From Rhodoplanes sp. Z2-YC6860 (GTDB lineage Bacteria > Pseudomonadota > Alphaproteobacteria > Rhizobiales > Xanthobacteraceae), in the NCBI RefSeq assembly GCF_001579845.1, contig NZ_CP007440.1, positions 2,422,001 to 2,486,000 on the forward strand: a DNA stretch of 64,000 bases. The letters are read 5' to 3'. A model generated the notes under the pieces. It did not search any database and had not been told where the DNA came from. It saw nothing but the letters and a program-made list of their open reading frames with translations. Positions 8,194 through 16,410 of this stretch are shown here, one piece after another (within the stretch, counting starts at the first letter, position 1; each line of letters starts with the position of its first letter). Made by a program: the position numbers and the translations under genes.

Positions 8194-8223
8194 CGGCGTC
8201 CTCCATCAGGCGCCGTGTTTTCC

Positions 8224-9234
8224 TCAGTGCTCCAACGGCGGCCTGACCGTGACCTTATCACCGATCTCGAAAGCCATCAGGTCGACGCCGGATTCGAGAG
8301 GGCCCTGATAGGTCTTTCGCGCCTCGGCGATCATGTCCTGCACCGTCGGCGCCGGAAATGGCACCCCGAAGGCTGGCGCGCCCATCAGCACGATGTGGGT
8401 GAAAGCCGCAAGCTTCGGCTTGGTTTTCGCGAACACCTCGCCGCATTGCTCCGGCGACGTGTGAATGTTGAAAATCGCCTGCAGCTTCGGGTTTTTCTGC
8501 AGCACGGCCGGATTTACGGCGGCGACCTCGTGCAGCAGCAGATCGACGCCCGCGCCATATTTGATCACGTTGTCGTGCATGCGGGTGTCGCCCGACAGCA
8601 GCACCGAATGGCCGTTGTAGTCGATCCGGTATCCGACCGCGGGTTTCGCCGGTCCATGGTCGACGGTGAACGCGGTCACCTTGACGCCGTTGCGATCGAA
8701 GACGACTCCGTCCTGCTCGAAGTCGCGGCCGACGAGATCGATCTGCGGCTGGTCCGGCCGCGCCGCAACGTCCGGCGCGAATGCTTTCACGATATTGGCG
8801 GCAAGGTCTTTGGTGCCGACGGGGCCGACCAATTCCATCGGCTTGACGCGTCCGCCCCAGGTGAGCGTCAGGCGGCTGGTCAGCCAGAGGTCGGGCAGGT
8901 CGACGATGTGGTCGGAGTGGAAGTGGGTGAGAAAGACCGACGTGATGTCGCTGCCTTTCACACCGGCCTGCGACAGCCGCTGCACCACACCACGGCCGGC
9001 GTCGAACAGCAGGGTTTCCACGCCGGCTTGCACGAGCGTCGCGGCGTTCATGCGGTCCTGCGGCGACACCGGAGCAAGGCGCCCGGGCTCGGGGATCGGC
9101 GAGCCGGTGCCGAGCAAGGTGACGACGATGTCCGGCGGTTTCTTGTCTTGTGCGACGGCGGCTCCGTTCCAAAAAGCCAGCGCCAGGAACCCAGCCGCAA
9201 TTGCATTCCGCCGATGCGACGATGCCATCTTCAA
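8224..9234 (-). CDS. Exported MBL-fold metallohydrolase (RNase Z/arylsulfatase-like group)
   Basis: A 336-residue protein. Residues 1-29 are a signal peptide with an Arg pair (SHRRNAIAAGFLALAF, cleavage after VAQ). The metal site is complete: H104-F-H106-S-D108-H109, a later SGDT Asp near residue 215 and a C-terminal INIHTS His. The order of motifs is like the RNase Z/AtsA branch of the superfamily, in which exported members cleave sulfate or phosphate esters or lactones. It starts 12 bases after the NTF2-like gene and so belongs to the monooxygenase operon; substrate unknown. Confidence 0.88.
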   Translation of the reverse strand: MKMASSHRRNAIAAGFLALAFWNGAAVAQDKKPPDIVVTLLGTGSPIPEPGRLAPVSPQDRMNAATLVQAGVETLLFDAGRGVVQRLSQAGVKGSDITSVFLTHFHSDHIVDLPDLWLTSRLTLTWGGRVKPMELVGPVGTKDLAANIVKAFAPDVAARPDQPQIDLVGRDFEQDGVVFDRNGVKVTAFTVDHGPAKPAVGYRIDYNGHSVLLSGDTRMHDNVIKYGAGVDLLLHEVAAVNPAVLQKNPKLQAIFNIHTSPEQCGEVFAKTKPKLAAFTHIVLMGAPAFGVPFPAPTVQDMIAEARKTYQGPLESGVDLMAFEIGDKVTVRPPLEH

Positions 9235-9246
9235 ACTCCGGCTTGC

Positions 9247-9600
9247 TCAGGCGTAAACCGGAGCGACGTCGAAATAGATGCGCAGCGACGACACGAGGTC
9301 GCCGCTCCGTTCCAACACCGTGACGGTCGGAATGGTCACCGATCGCCCGTCCTTGCGCAGATATTCGACATCGGCCTCGAGAAACGTCAGGCCGTTGCTC
9401 TCGGCGACATTCCGGATGTGGTGCTTCATGCCGGCAATGCTGGAGAAGAACGAGCCGATGGCCTGCCTGGCCGCATCGCGGCCGTTCATCACCGGCGCGT
9501 TGCCGACCGCGAGCTTCACGTCGGGCGCGAGGCCCGCCGCGAATTCGTCGAGGCGCATGGCGTCGATGCTCGCGTAGAGGTCTGAGAACCAGTATGTCAC
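9247..9600 (-). CDS. NTF2-like (SnoaL-type) small protein
   Basis: A 117-residue protein with the cone-shaped NTF2/SnoaL fold pattern: an N-terminal helix pair (FSDLYASIDAMRLDEFAAGL), DVKLAVGNAPVMNGRDAARQAIGSFF, then four strands ending LRIYFDVAPVYA. The frame is open further upstream, but the GTG chosen overlaps the stop of the preceding gene in the sequence GTGA, a typical coupling arrangement. Proteins of this type often isomerise, cyclise or bind polyketide or aromatic intermediates. Here it probably handles a product of the flavin monooxygenase in the same operon (inference). Confidence 0.82.
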   Translation of the reverse strand: MTYWFSDLYASIDAMRLDEFAAGLAPDVKLAVGNAPVMNGRDAARQAIGSFFSSIAGMKHHIRNVAESNGLTFLEADVEYLRKDGRSVTIPTVTVLERSGDLVSSLRIYFDVAPVYA

Positions 9601-10088
9601 GGCACCGTCTCCCGCTGCTTGGCATATTGCGGGTCGGCGACCATCTTGCGGATGGCGCCGAGCGTGGCCTCGACCGCCTTCACGTAATCCCGCTCCATGA
9701 TCTCGCGGAACTCGCGCTCCTGCGTGCTGTCGGACGGCGCGTCGACGAGCTGCAACGCGAAGCTGAAGCGCAGCCGGAGGTCGTCGTCGCTGCCCAGAAC
9801 CTCGTTGACGATGAAGCCGTCCACGTTGCCGGACTCGCGCACGAACACCACCTTGTTTTCCGGGTGGAACGTGATGCGCTCGCGCGCATCCTCGCCGCGG
9901 AACACGATGTCGCGGACGAGCCCGTTCGGCGTCCGCGACACGACGTTGCACTTCGCCATGCCCGGGACGAACGGCAGAGCGTTCTCGGCCTTCATCACCA
10001 GGCCCTTCCAGATGTCGCTGCGGCGGAGCTTCGGCTGGCCAGCCGGGACGCCTTCGTTGGCCGAGACTTCCTTGGCAACGTAGATCAT
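9597..10088 (-). CDS. SRPBCC-superfamily protein, DUF1857/AtaL-like
   Basis: A 163-residue protein starting MIYVAKEVSANEG, with the SRPBCC (START-like) pattern WKGLVMKAENALPFVPGM, CNVVSR, then alternating strands and a long C-terminal helix (FREIMERDYVKAVEATLGAI). It resembles the DUF1857 group found in aromatic and secondary-metabolite clusters, where the fold forms a hydrophobic ligand pocket. It follows the monooxygenase gene by 27 bases and overlaps the next gene by 4. No enzyme activity can be assigned. Confidence 0.82.
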   Translation of the reverse strand: MIYVAKEVSANEGVPAGQPKLRRSDIWKGLVMKAENALPFVPGMAKCNVVSRTPNGLVRDIVFRGEDARERITFHPENKVVFVRESGNVDGFIVNEVLGSDDDLRLRFSFALQLVDAPSDSTQEREFREIMERDYVKAVEATLGAIRKMVADPQYAKQRETVP

Positions 10089-10115
10089 TGCACTTCTCCG
10101 ATTTCCGGTGACTGT

Positions 10116-11339
10116 TCAGAAGATGCCTTGCGGCTGCAGGCCGAGCTGCTGTGTGCCGTAGAGCGCCGAGAGCGTGTCCCAGTCGATGCTGGCGTGCAGC
10201 GCCGCCGCATTGGCGTCGCGCCAGAATCGCTGCACGCGGTTCTTCTCGTCGGCCGCAGCGGCGCCCGACTTGAAGAAGATGTCGTTGACGACCTCGGCCG
10301 AGGTGCGGGCGGCGAAGCCGTGGTTGCGGCGGATGCGCACGCGCTGCTCGATGCTGAGCGTGCCGCCGGCCCGCACGAGGTCTTGTCCTTCGCGCAGGCT
10401 CGTGAGCATCAGGGTCTGCGCGGCGTCGATGCGCGCTGCGGCCTGGCCGACCAGGCTCTGGATCAGCGGCGACTCGGCGACCTTCTCGAACACGCCGGGC
10501 CGCGCCATGCGCTTGGCGTCGCGCGCGGTTTCGGTGAAGGCATCGAGCGCGCCTTGCGCCATGCCGACGATCGGCGAAACCAATGCGGTCGGGCCAAACG
10601 TCGGATAGCCGAAGCGGGCCTGGTGATTGCCGGGCACGTCCAGCCCCGGCACCTTGCCGGAGAAGATCGCGCCGATCGGCAGCACGCGGTGCCTAGGCAC
10701 GAAAACCGGATCGGAGATCGATACGGTCTTGGAGCCGGTGCCTTCGAGGCCGCTGACATTCCAGCTTTCGTGATCGATGACGACGTCGCGGACCGGCACG
10801 AGGCACCAGGCCAGCGTCGGCGGCGTGCCCTTGCCGGGCAGAAGCGCCGCGAGGATCAGCCACTTGGCGCTGTCGACGCCGCTGGCCCAGGGCCAGCTGC
10901 CGGAAATTCTGTAGCCGCCGTCGACTTCCTCGACCTTCGGGCTCGGCGCGTAGGATACTGCGAGCAGATTGTCCGGATCGTCCCAGACCTCCTGTTGCGC
11001 TTCGAGCGGGAAGAACGCCGTCATCCAGCCGAAGCAGACCGCAAGCGTGCTGCACCAGCCGGTGCTGCCGCAGGCGCGGCCGAGTTCGAAGCCGATTTCC
11101 GCAAGCTCCGCGGGACCGTATTCGTAGCCGCCGAAGCGTTTGGGCTGCATGGCGCGGAATACATCCGCGTCGCGCAGCGCCGCCATGGTTTCGGCAGGGA
11201 CACGCTTGGCCTTTTCGGTCGCAAGCGCCCGAGATGCGATTTCCGGGCGAAGCTTGCGAACGCGGTCGAGGATTTCGGAAAACTCCGGGCGCGCCGCGGC
11301 GCCGCCATCCGCAAGAGGGCGAGTCGCTTGCATCTGCAT
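10116..11339 (-). CDS. Acyl-CoA-dehydrogenase-fold flavin monooxygenase (HsaA/HpaB-C2 type)
   Basis: A 407-residue protein of the group D flavin monooxygenases, which share the acyl-CoA dehydrogenase fold and receive reduced flavin from a separate reductase. The family pattern is clear: an N-terminal helical domain with LRDADVFRAMQPKRFGG, GRACGSTGWC in the core, SGSWPWASGVDSAKW, and a C-terminal helical domain (PF08028-like). The start is the ATG with ribosome site AGGGAG 8 bases upstream; the frame extends further without a better start. It is the first gene of the operon and lies beyond a TetR-type operator; it probably hydroxylates an aromatic or steroid-like substrate. No reductase gene lies in the window. 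Confidence 0.88.
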   Translation of the reverse strand: MQMQATRPLADGGAAARPEFSEILDRVRKLRPEIASRALATEKAKRVPAETMAALRDADVFRAMQPKRFGGYEYGPAELAEIGFELGRACGSTGWCSTLAVCFGWMTAFFPLEAQQEVWDDPDNLLAVSYAPSPKVEEVDGGYRISGSWPWASGVDSAKWLILAALLPGKGTPPTLAWCLVPVRDVVIDHESWNVSGLEGTGSKTVSISDPVFVPRHRVLPIGAIFSGKVPGLDVPGNHQARFGYPTFGPTALVSPIVGMAQGALDAFTETARDAKRMARPGVFEKVAESPLIQSLVGQAAARIDAAQTLMLTSLREGQDLVRAGGTLSIEQRVRIRRNHGFAARTSAEVVNDIFFKSGAAAADEKNRVQRFWRDANAAALHASIDWDTLSALYGTQQLGLQPQGIF

Positions 11340-11385
11340 GACGTTTCTCCCTGGTGTCTGGCTGTGATTTTTCTGGTTTCTATTA

Positions 11386-11406
11386 TGTACTGTACGGTAC
11401 GTTACA
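11386..11406. promoter_or_regulatory. 21-bp palindrome, likely TetR operator
   Basis: A near-perfect palindrome of the form TGTA-N2-GTAC-N-GTAC-N2-TACA: 16 of 20 paired positions are symmetric about the centre base. It lies between the start of the leftward five-gene operon and the rightward TetR gene. Length, symmetry and place are all typical of a TetR-family operator that represses both directions. A TATTAT sequence at its left edge could be a -10 box for either promoter. Confidence 0.75.
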
Positions 11407-11493
11407 ATAACCGAAGCCGTCGCGGCAAGCCCATGCTTGGGCCCAATCGCCGCAGGCAGGGGCAGGTCGCAAGCCGCCCAACAGGAAATTTTG

Positions 11494-12165
11494 ATGGATT
11501 CAACCGAAGTGCTAGGCAACGCCGGTATGACGGCAAAGAGCACGCAAGCGCGCCGGCCCAGGCCCGCGTCCCCCGATTCCAAACGCGACGGCATCATCCG
11601 CTCGGCTGCCGAGCTGTTTCTGGAGAAGGGCTACGAGAACGTCTCGATCGACGACATCATCAAGGTGGTCGGCGGATCGAAGGCCACGATCTATTCCAAC
11701 TTCGGCAACAAGCAGAAGCTGTTCGAGGCGGTCGTGCAGCAACTGTGCGCCGACGTCACGATCCAGATCGACACCCGGCCGGTCGGCACCCTCGACGAGC
11801 AACTGACGCGCATCGCGCATTCGTTCCTGTCGAAAGTTCTGTCACCGCAGATTCTGCGCTTTCATCGGCTGATGACCTCCATCGGCCGCACCTTTCCGGA
11901 CGCCGGGCGGCTGTTCTACGACACCGGCCCCCGGACCGTTTACCGGATCCTGACCGAATGGATCGCGCTCCATCAGCAGAAGGGCAACATTCGCGCCGAC
12001 CTGGATGCACCCCGGCTGGCGGTCCTGTTCCACGACATGCTGATCGGCGAGCAACTCCTGAGCTGGCTGACGTCCGCGTCCAGCGACAAGGACCGCGCCA
12101 AACGCGTCGAGCAGACGGTGCGGCTCGCGGTGACGGTATTTCTGCAAGGCTGCTCGCCTCGCTGA
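11494..12165 (+). CDS. TetR/AcrR-family transcriptional regulator
   Basis: A 223-residue regulator with a basic unstructured N-terminus (residues 1-30) and a TetR helix-turn-helix, about residues 33-80: RDGIIRSAAELFLEKGYENVS followed by GGSKATIYSNFGNKQKLFEAV. The rest is helical with a TetR_C-type dimer domain. The ATG chosen has AGGAAA 6 bases upstream. It is divergent from the flavin monooxygenase operon across a 154-base gap that contains the palindrome at 11386-11406, so it probably represses that operon and itself in response to an aromatic or CoA-linked ligand. Confidence 0.9.
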   Translation: MDSTEVLGNAGMTAKSTQARRPRPASPDSKRDGIIRSAAELFLEKGYENVSIDDIIKVVGGSKATIYSNFGNKQKLFEAVVQQLCADVTIQIDTRPVGTLDEQLTRIAHSFLSKVLSPQILRFHRLMTSIGRTFPDAGRLFYDTGPRTVYRILTEWIALHQQKGNIRADLDAPRLAVLFHDMLIGEQLLSWLTSASSDKDRAKRVEQTVRLAVTVFLQGCSPR

Positions 12166-12456
12166 TGCCCGCTTGCCGCGCCAGGCCGAGCTGTCAGCTT
12201 GGCTATTTTTGCGATGGGTCTGCGCGAAAATTGCGCATCAGGGATGCAGCGGACGAGGCTATAATCGCGAACATCGTGGCTCATGAGACCGGGCGTGAAG
12301 GCTGCGCGAAGCGAGACAACAGTCGGAACGGCAGCCATTCAAGGGGCCTGAGCAGAGCTGATATCACCTTACATTCCAGGTTCCAGCGGCATGCCGGCCG
12401 ACGGCCGATAGCCCCGCCACGCGGCGCCGCGACACAGGATCAACACGAGGAAATCG

Positions 12457-13581
12457 ATGCAATTCTCCGCAATGACGATGAACATGTTCTTCCCCACCAA
12501 CGACGATCCGGGGGACGACAACCGCATCATCGACATGGCCGTGGCACAATCCGTCTGGTTCGCCGAGCTGGGCTACCATGTGTGGTTCACGGACCACCAT
12601 TTCAGGGGCCCGTGGCACAGCAACCCGATGCAGTTCGCATCCTATGTGGCGCCGCTGATCCCGCGCGACCGTTACATGGGCTTCGGGGTGCTCTCGATCC
12701 CGTTCTATCATCCGGTGCGGCTGGTCGAGAGCATGAACCTGCTCGATCAGATGACCAAAGGCAAAGTCTTGTTCGGTGTCGGCAGCGGCTGGCAGGGCAC
12801 CGAGCCGACGGGACTCGGCATCGATCCGGAGCTTCATGCCTCGGGCCGCCTCGGCGACGAGACGCTCGACGTGATGGAGCGGCTGTGGAGCTTCAAGAAC
12901 GGCGACCCGGAGTACAGCTTCTCGGTGGGCTCCAACACCGGCGTGATCAAGCGGCGCATCATGCCGGCGCCGTATTCGAAGCCATATCCCACGATCATTC
13001 GCGTCGCGACCCGCGAGGCGGCTCTGGTCAAGGCAGCACACAAAGGCTGGCCGGTTTTTGTCGGCGTGCTGGGCGCTGACCTGCGCGAAACCATGCAGAC
13101 CTACCGTCGGGCACTCGACGAGGCCAATCATCCGCAGGCGGTGAAGGACAACTGCCTGCGCTGGTGCTCGTACGACTGGATCGGCGTGACGGTGGCGGCC
13201 ACGGATGAGGAAGCGCTGGCGCGCGAGAAGATCGCGAAGGCCGAAACGATGGCGATCCGCACGAGCTTCGCGGCACGGCACGGCAGGATCGACGGCCCGG
13301 TGGTGAAGACGCCGCAACCGACGCCCGGCCAGGCTGACACCTACGCCAAGGGCGGAGACATGCGGGCGACCATCGCCGGCAATCCCGACACCGTTGCCGC
13401 CAAGGTGAAGCAGTTGGCCGACATGGGCATCGGCCACCTGCATCTGCGCTTCCTGGGCGAATGGGCCGGTGAGACTCGCCACGTTTGCAAAGACTCGGCC
13501 GAGCTGTTCGCCAAAGAGGTCATGCCGCGCTTCGCCGAAGCGCCGGCTGCGCGCAAGCCTGCTTTGGCGGCCGCGCTTTAG
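12457..13581 (+). CDS. LLM-class flavin-dependent oxidoreductase (bacterial luciferase fold)
   Basis: A 374-residue luciferase-like monooxygenase with GYHVWFTDHHF, the substrate/flavin region IPRDRYMGFGVLSIPFYHPVRL, GKVLFGVGSGW and AAKVKQLADMGIGHLHLRF near the C-terminus. Such enzymes use FMNH2 from a separate reductase and oxygen. A ribosome site (GAGGAAA) lies before the ATG. It lies upstream of an SsuABC-type importer, with a hairpin and about 150 bases in between, so the pair may import and oxidise the same compound. The 290 bases before it hold no gene; a TATAAT at 12260-12265 has no good -35 partner. Confidence 0.88.
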   Translation: MQFSAMTMNMFFPTNDDPGDDNRIIDMAVAQSVWFAELGYHVWFTDHHFRGPWHSNPMQFASYVAPLIPRDRYMGFGVLSIPFYHPVRLVESMNLLDQMTKGKVLFGVGSGWQGTEPTGLGIDPELHASGRLGDETLDVMERLWSFKNGDPEYSFSVGSNTGVIKRRIMPAPYSKPYPTIIRVATREAALVKAAHKGWPVFVGVLGADLRETMQTYRRALDEANHPQAVKDNCLRWCSYDWIGVTVAATDEEALAREKIAKAETMAIRTSFAARHGRIDGPVVKTPQPTPGQADTYAKGGDMRATIAGNPDTVAAKVKQLADMGIGHLHLRFLGEWAGETRHVCKDSAELFAKEVMPRFAEAPAARKPALAAAL

Positions 13582-13600
13582 GCGAAGAGTTTCGATCTCG

Positions 13601-13640
13601 CGGCGGCTCATCTTCATGCGACGATGAGCCGCCGTTCCTT
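13601..13640 (+). terminator. Hairpin, 12-bp perfect stem, likely terminator
   Basis: A perfect stem CGGCGGCTCATC / GATGAGCCGCCG with a 10-base loop, followed by TTCCTTT. It begins 19 bases after the LLM gene stop. The T-run is short, so termination may be partial and part of the transcripts may continue into the importer genes. Confidence 0.65.
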
Positions 13641-13730
13641 TGGCCGGAAATTCGTCGTCCTCTTCCTGACCTTGGTTATTCGCGATAGCCTCCACGTGAG
13701 ATCGCAATCTCTTCCGGTGGAGTTCTGTCG

Positions 13731-14588
13731 TTGGCGACCGAGCAGACCTATTCGTCGCAATCCAGCCGCCGCGCGGTGAACGACGCGCGGGCGGCACCAG
13801 CGTCAAATATTTTCACGTCTCGCTTCTTCGCGCCGGCCCTCGCGATCGTCGTCGCCGTTGTGCTGTGGTGGGCGGTCGTCGCGGTCTTCAAAATTCCGGA
13901 CTATCTGCTGCCCGCACCTCAGGTGGTCGTGGCACGCATGATCAAAGAGTGGCGGGCGCTGCTGAGCCACGGCGCCTACACGCTGCTGTCGGTGCTGACA
14001 GGCTTCGTCACCGCGGTCGCGATTGGCGTGCCGATCGCTTTCGCAATCGTCTTGAGCCGCGGCGTCGAGCGGATCACGATGCCGTTTCTGGTGATGTCGC
14101 AGACCATCCCCAAGGTGGCGATTGCACCGATCCTCGTGGTCTGGCTGGGCTTCGGCATCCTGCCCAAGATCGCGATCGTCTTTCTGATCTCGTTCTTTCC
14201 GATCGTGGTGTCGACCGTCGTGGGTCTCAAGAGCGTCGAGACCGACATGATCGACCTGGTCCGATCCATGGGCGCGCGCACGCTCAAGATCATGGTCCGT
14301 GTTCGCGGCCCCTCGGCTCTGCCGCAGATGTTCGCTGGCTTCAAGATCGCGGTGTGCCTTGCAGTCGTCGGCGCCATCGTCGGTGAATTCGTCGGCTCGG
14401 ACCGCGGTCTCGGCTTCCTGCTGCTGACCTCGACCGGCACGCTGGATGGCCCCTTGGTCTGGGCGGCGTTGATTGTTCTTATTGCAATGGGCGTTGCGCT
14501 GTTCGCGTTCGTGTCCAAAATCGAGCGCCTGACGATCCCCTGGCACGTGTCCATGCGCGCAGACGATGCGCCCGCCTATCAGTCGTGA
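13731..14588 (+). CDS. ABC transporter permease, SsuC/TauC type
   Basis: A 285-residue permease with about six helices: first helix near residues 33-53 (ALAIVVAVVLWWAVV), LPAPQVVVARM after it, PKVAIAPILVVWLGFG, and the cytoplasmic EAA loop (SMGARTLKIMVRVRGPSALPQMFAG). It begins at a TTG with GGTGGAG 7-8 bases upstream; no in-frame ATG precedes the first helix. Its stop is followed within 15 bases by the receptor gene. Relatives import sulfonates, taurine, nitrate or pyrimidines. Confidence 0.9.
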   Translation: MATEQTYSSQSSRRAVNDARAAPASNIFTSRFFAPALAIVVAVVLWWAVVAVFKIPDYLLPAPQVVVARMIKEWRALLSHGAYTLLSVLTGFVTAVAIGVPIAFAIVLSRGVERITMPFLVMSQTIPKVAIAPILVVWLGFGILPKIAIVFLISFFPIVVSTVVGLKSVETDMIDLVRSMGARTLKIMVRVRGPSALPQMFAGFKIAVCLAVVGAIVGEFVGSDRGLGFLLLTSTGTLDGPLVWAALIVLIAMGVALFAFVSKIERLTIPWHVSMRADDAPAYQS

Positions 14589-14602
14589 ACGGGAGACATG
14601 AG

Positions 14603-15607
14603 ATGAACGTGCTTCGCTTCTGCCGGGCTGTCGCCGCCGCACTGGTCATTGCGATGGCCGTGGCTCCCGCCAAAGCCGCCGATGCCGTGAGCTTCCGGCT
14701 GGACTGGACGCTGTCGGGCTATCACCTGCCGTTCTACTGGGCGAAGGAGAAAGGCTACTACGCCGCCGAGAATCTCGATGTCGACATCAAGGAAGGTGCG
14801 GGCTCCGGCAAGACCGTGGCGTTGATGGCAGGCCAGCAGGACGACATCGGCCTCGCCGACTTTATGTTCATGTCGGTGGGCGTCGCCAAGGGCATGAAGC
14901 TCAAAGGCATCTTTGGTGAGGTGCAGGACGGCGCCTGGGCCATCATCTCTCGCGCTGACGCGCCCATCAAGAAGCCCGAGGACCTGATCGGCCGATCGGT
15001 CGCCACCACCGCCGATCACAAGGCCATGCTCGATCTGCTGCTGGCGATCAACAAGATTCCAGCCGACAAGGTGAAGATCCAGGTCACGAGCGCGGCCACG
15101 CGCAACACCGTGTTCGTCAACGGTCAGGTCGACAGCTTCATCAGCGTCGTGATCGGCTCGCCACTCGACCTTGTGGTCCGCGCGCAGCAAGGCAAGGACA
15201 AGCCGGTGTATTTCATGCCGTTCGCCGATTATGGGATCACGCCGATGGGACAGGGCCTCCTGGCGCATGAGCGGGTGATTGCTGAAAAGCCCGACATGCT
15301 GCGCCGCTTTGTGCGCGCCAGCGCCAAGGCGCTGGGCGAAATCACCAAGCCCGACAAGACCGAGGAGGCCGTCGACGTCGCGATGAAGCTGTCCGGCGCG
15401 CGTGACGAGCGCCGCGAATCGGTCAAGCTGCAGTGGATCGAAACCACACGGCGGCTCGCCACGAAAAACACCGAGGGCCGTCCGTTGGGCTGGATGAGCG
15501 ATAAGGACTGGGCGGTCTCGGTCGATATTCTGGTCAAGACCGGACAGCTCGAGAAGCCGATCCCGACCGACAGCCTCTACACCAACGCGTTCGTACCGGC
15601 GAATTGA
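14603..15607 (+). CDS. ABC transporter substrate-binding protein, NMT1/SsuA type
   Basis: A 334-residue receptor with a Sec signal peptide (cleavage after about AKA, residue 24), then the family start VSFRLDWTLSGYHLPFYWAKEKGYY. It has GAGSGKTVALMAGQQDDIGLAD, the ligand-pocket loop of the group, and a C-terminal segment typical of the THI5-like fold. GGGAGA lies 6 bases before the ATG chosen. The THI5-like wording of the start fits receptors for pyrimidine-like or aromatic sulfonate compounds; the exact ligand cannot be told. Confidence 0.9.
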   Translation: MNVLRFCRAVAAALVIAMAVAPAKAADAVSFRLDWTLSGYHLPFYWAKEKGYYAAENLDVDIKEGAGSGKTVALMAGQQDDIGLADFMFMSVGVAKGMKLKGIFGEVQDGAWAIISRADAPIKKPEDLIGRSVATTADHKAMLDLLLAINKIPADKVKIQVTSAATRNTVFVNGQVDSFISVVIGSPLDLVVRAQQGKDKPVYFMPFADYGITPMGQGLLAHERVIAEKPDMLRRFVRASAKALGEITKPDKTEEAVDVAMKLSGARDERRESVKLQWIETTRRLATKNTEGRPLGWMSDKDWAVSVDILVKTGQLEKPIPTDSLYTNAFVPAN

Positions 15608-15612
15608 AGGCG

Positions 15613-16395
15613 ATGATGGCTGTGCGTGACGAAGTCATCGGCCTTGAAGACGTCAGCCTGTTCTATCGATCGAAGAACGCCGAGGTTCATGCGCTCGACG
15701 GCGTTTCGCTGCGTGCCGGCGAGCGCGAGTTCGTCGCCTTGCTCGGCCCGAGCGGCTGCGGCAAGAGCACGCTGCTCAAGCTGATCTCCGGATTGATGCC
15801 GCAATCGAGCGGCGCGATCCGGGTGAAGGGCGAGCCGATCAAGGGCCCCACGCCGTCGATCGGGATCGTCTTTCAGAGTCCGCTGCTGATGGCGTGGCGG
15901 ACGGTTCTGCAGAACGTGCTGCTGCAGATCGAGATCCGCGACCTGGATGTCGCCAAATACCGTGAAGCGGCACGCGATCTTATCCGCCTCGTGGGGCTCG
16001 AAGGTTTCGAGAACGCGCTGCCGCATCAGCTCTCCGGTGGCATGCAGCAGCGGGTCGGGCTGTGCCGGGCCCTGATCCACGACCCGGATGTCCTGATCAT
16101 GGATGAGCCGTTCGGCGCGCTCGATGCCATGACCCGCGAGCTGATGAACGCAGAATTGCAGCGCATCTGGATCGAGCGGCGGAAGACCGTGCTTTTCATC
16201 ACCCATAGCATTTCCGAAGCCGTATTCCTGGCCGATCGCGTGCTGGTGATGTCGCCGCGGCCGGGCCGCATCGTCGGCGAGATCGCGGTCGATCTGCCGA
16301 GACCGCGCACCGTCGCGACCACGGAGCTGCCGGATTTCGTTGAGCTCACCCGCAAAGTGCGGCGCCATCTCAACACCGGATCAACGATCGAATAG
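15613..16395 (+). CDS. ABC transporter ATP-binding protein, SsuB/TauB type
   Basis: A 260-residue ATPase with Walker A GPSGCGKST, Q-loop VFQSPLLMAWRTVLQNV, signature LSGGMQQRVGL, Walker B VLIMDEPFGALDAMTRE and H-loop FITHSISEAVFLADRV. The fingerprint LMAWRTVLQNV is typical of nitrate/sulfonate/taurine ATPases. It starts 5 bases after the receptor gene (a second ATG follows directly) and completes the importer. The next gene begins 15 bases later. Confidence 0.92.
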   Translation: MMAVRDEVIGLEDVSLFYRSKNAEVHALDGVSLRAGEREFVALLGPSGCGKSTLLKLISGLMPQSSGAIRVKGEPIKGPTPSIGIVFQSPLLMAWRTVLQNVLLQIEIRDLDVAKYREAARDLIRLVGLEGFENALPHQLSGGMQQRVGLCRALIHDPDVLIMDEPFGALDAMTRELMNAELQRIWIERRKTVLFITHSISEAVFLADRVLVMSPRPGRIVGEIAVDLPRPRTVATTELPDFVELTRKVRRHLNTGSTIE

Positions 16396-16410
16396 CGGAG
16401 CGCAATCGCG

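Noticed and set aside
7741-9585. A 614-residue plus-strand frame over the OsmC and MBL genes
   Set aside because: It is antisense to clear genes with motifs; its composition (Arg, His and Val rich) is typical of shadow frames.
12260-12265. TATAAT as a sigma-70 -10 box before the LLM gene
   Set aside because: The hexamer is exact, but no acceptable -35 box lies 16-18 bases upstream and the next gene starts almost 200 bases away; chance is likely.
9594-13079. A 1161-residue plus-strand frame
   Set aside because: It runs antisense through the SRPBCC and monooxygenase genes and then out of frame through the TetR and LLM genes; no domain fits.
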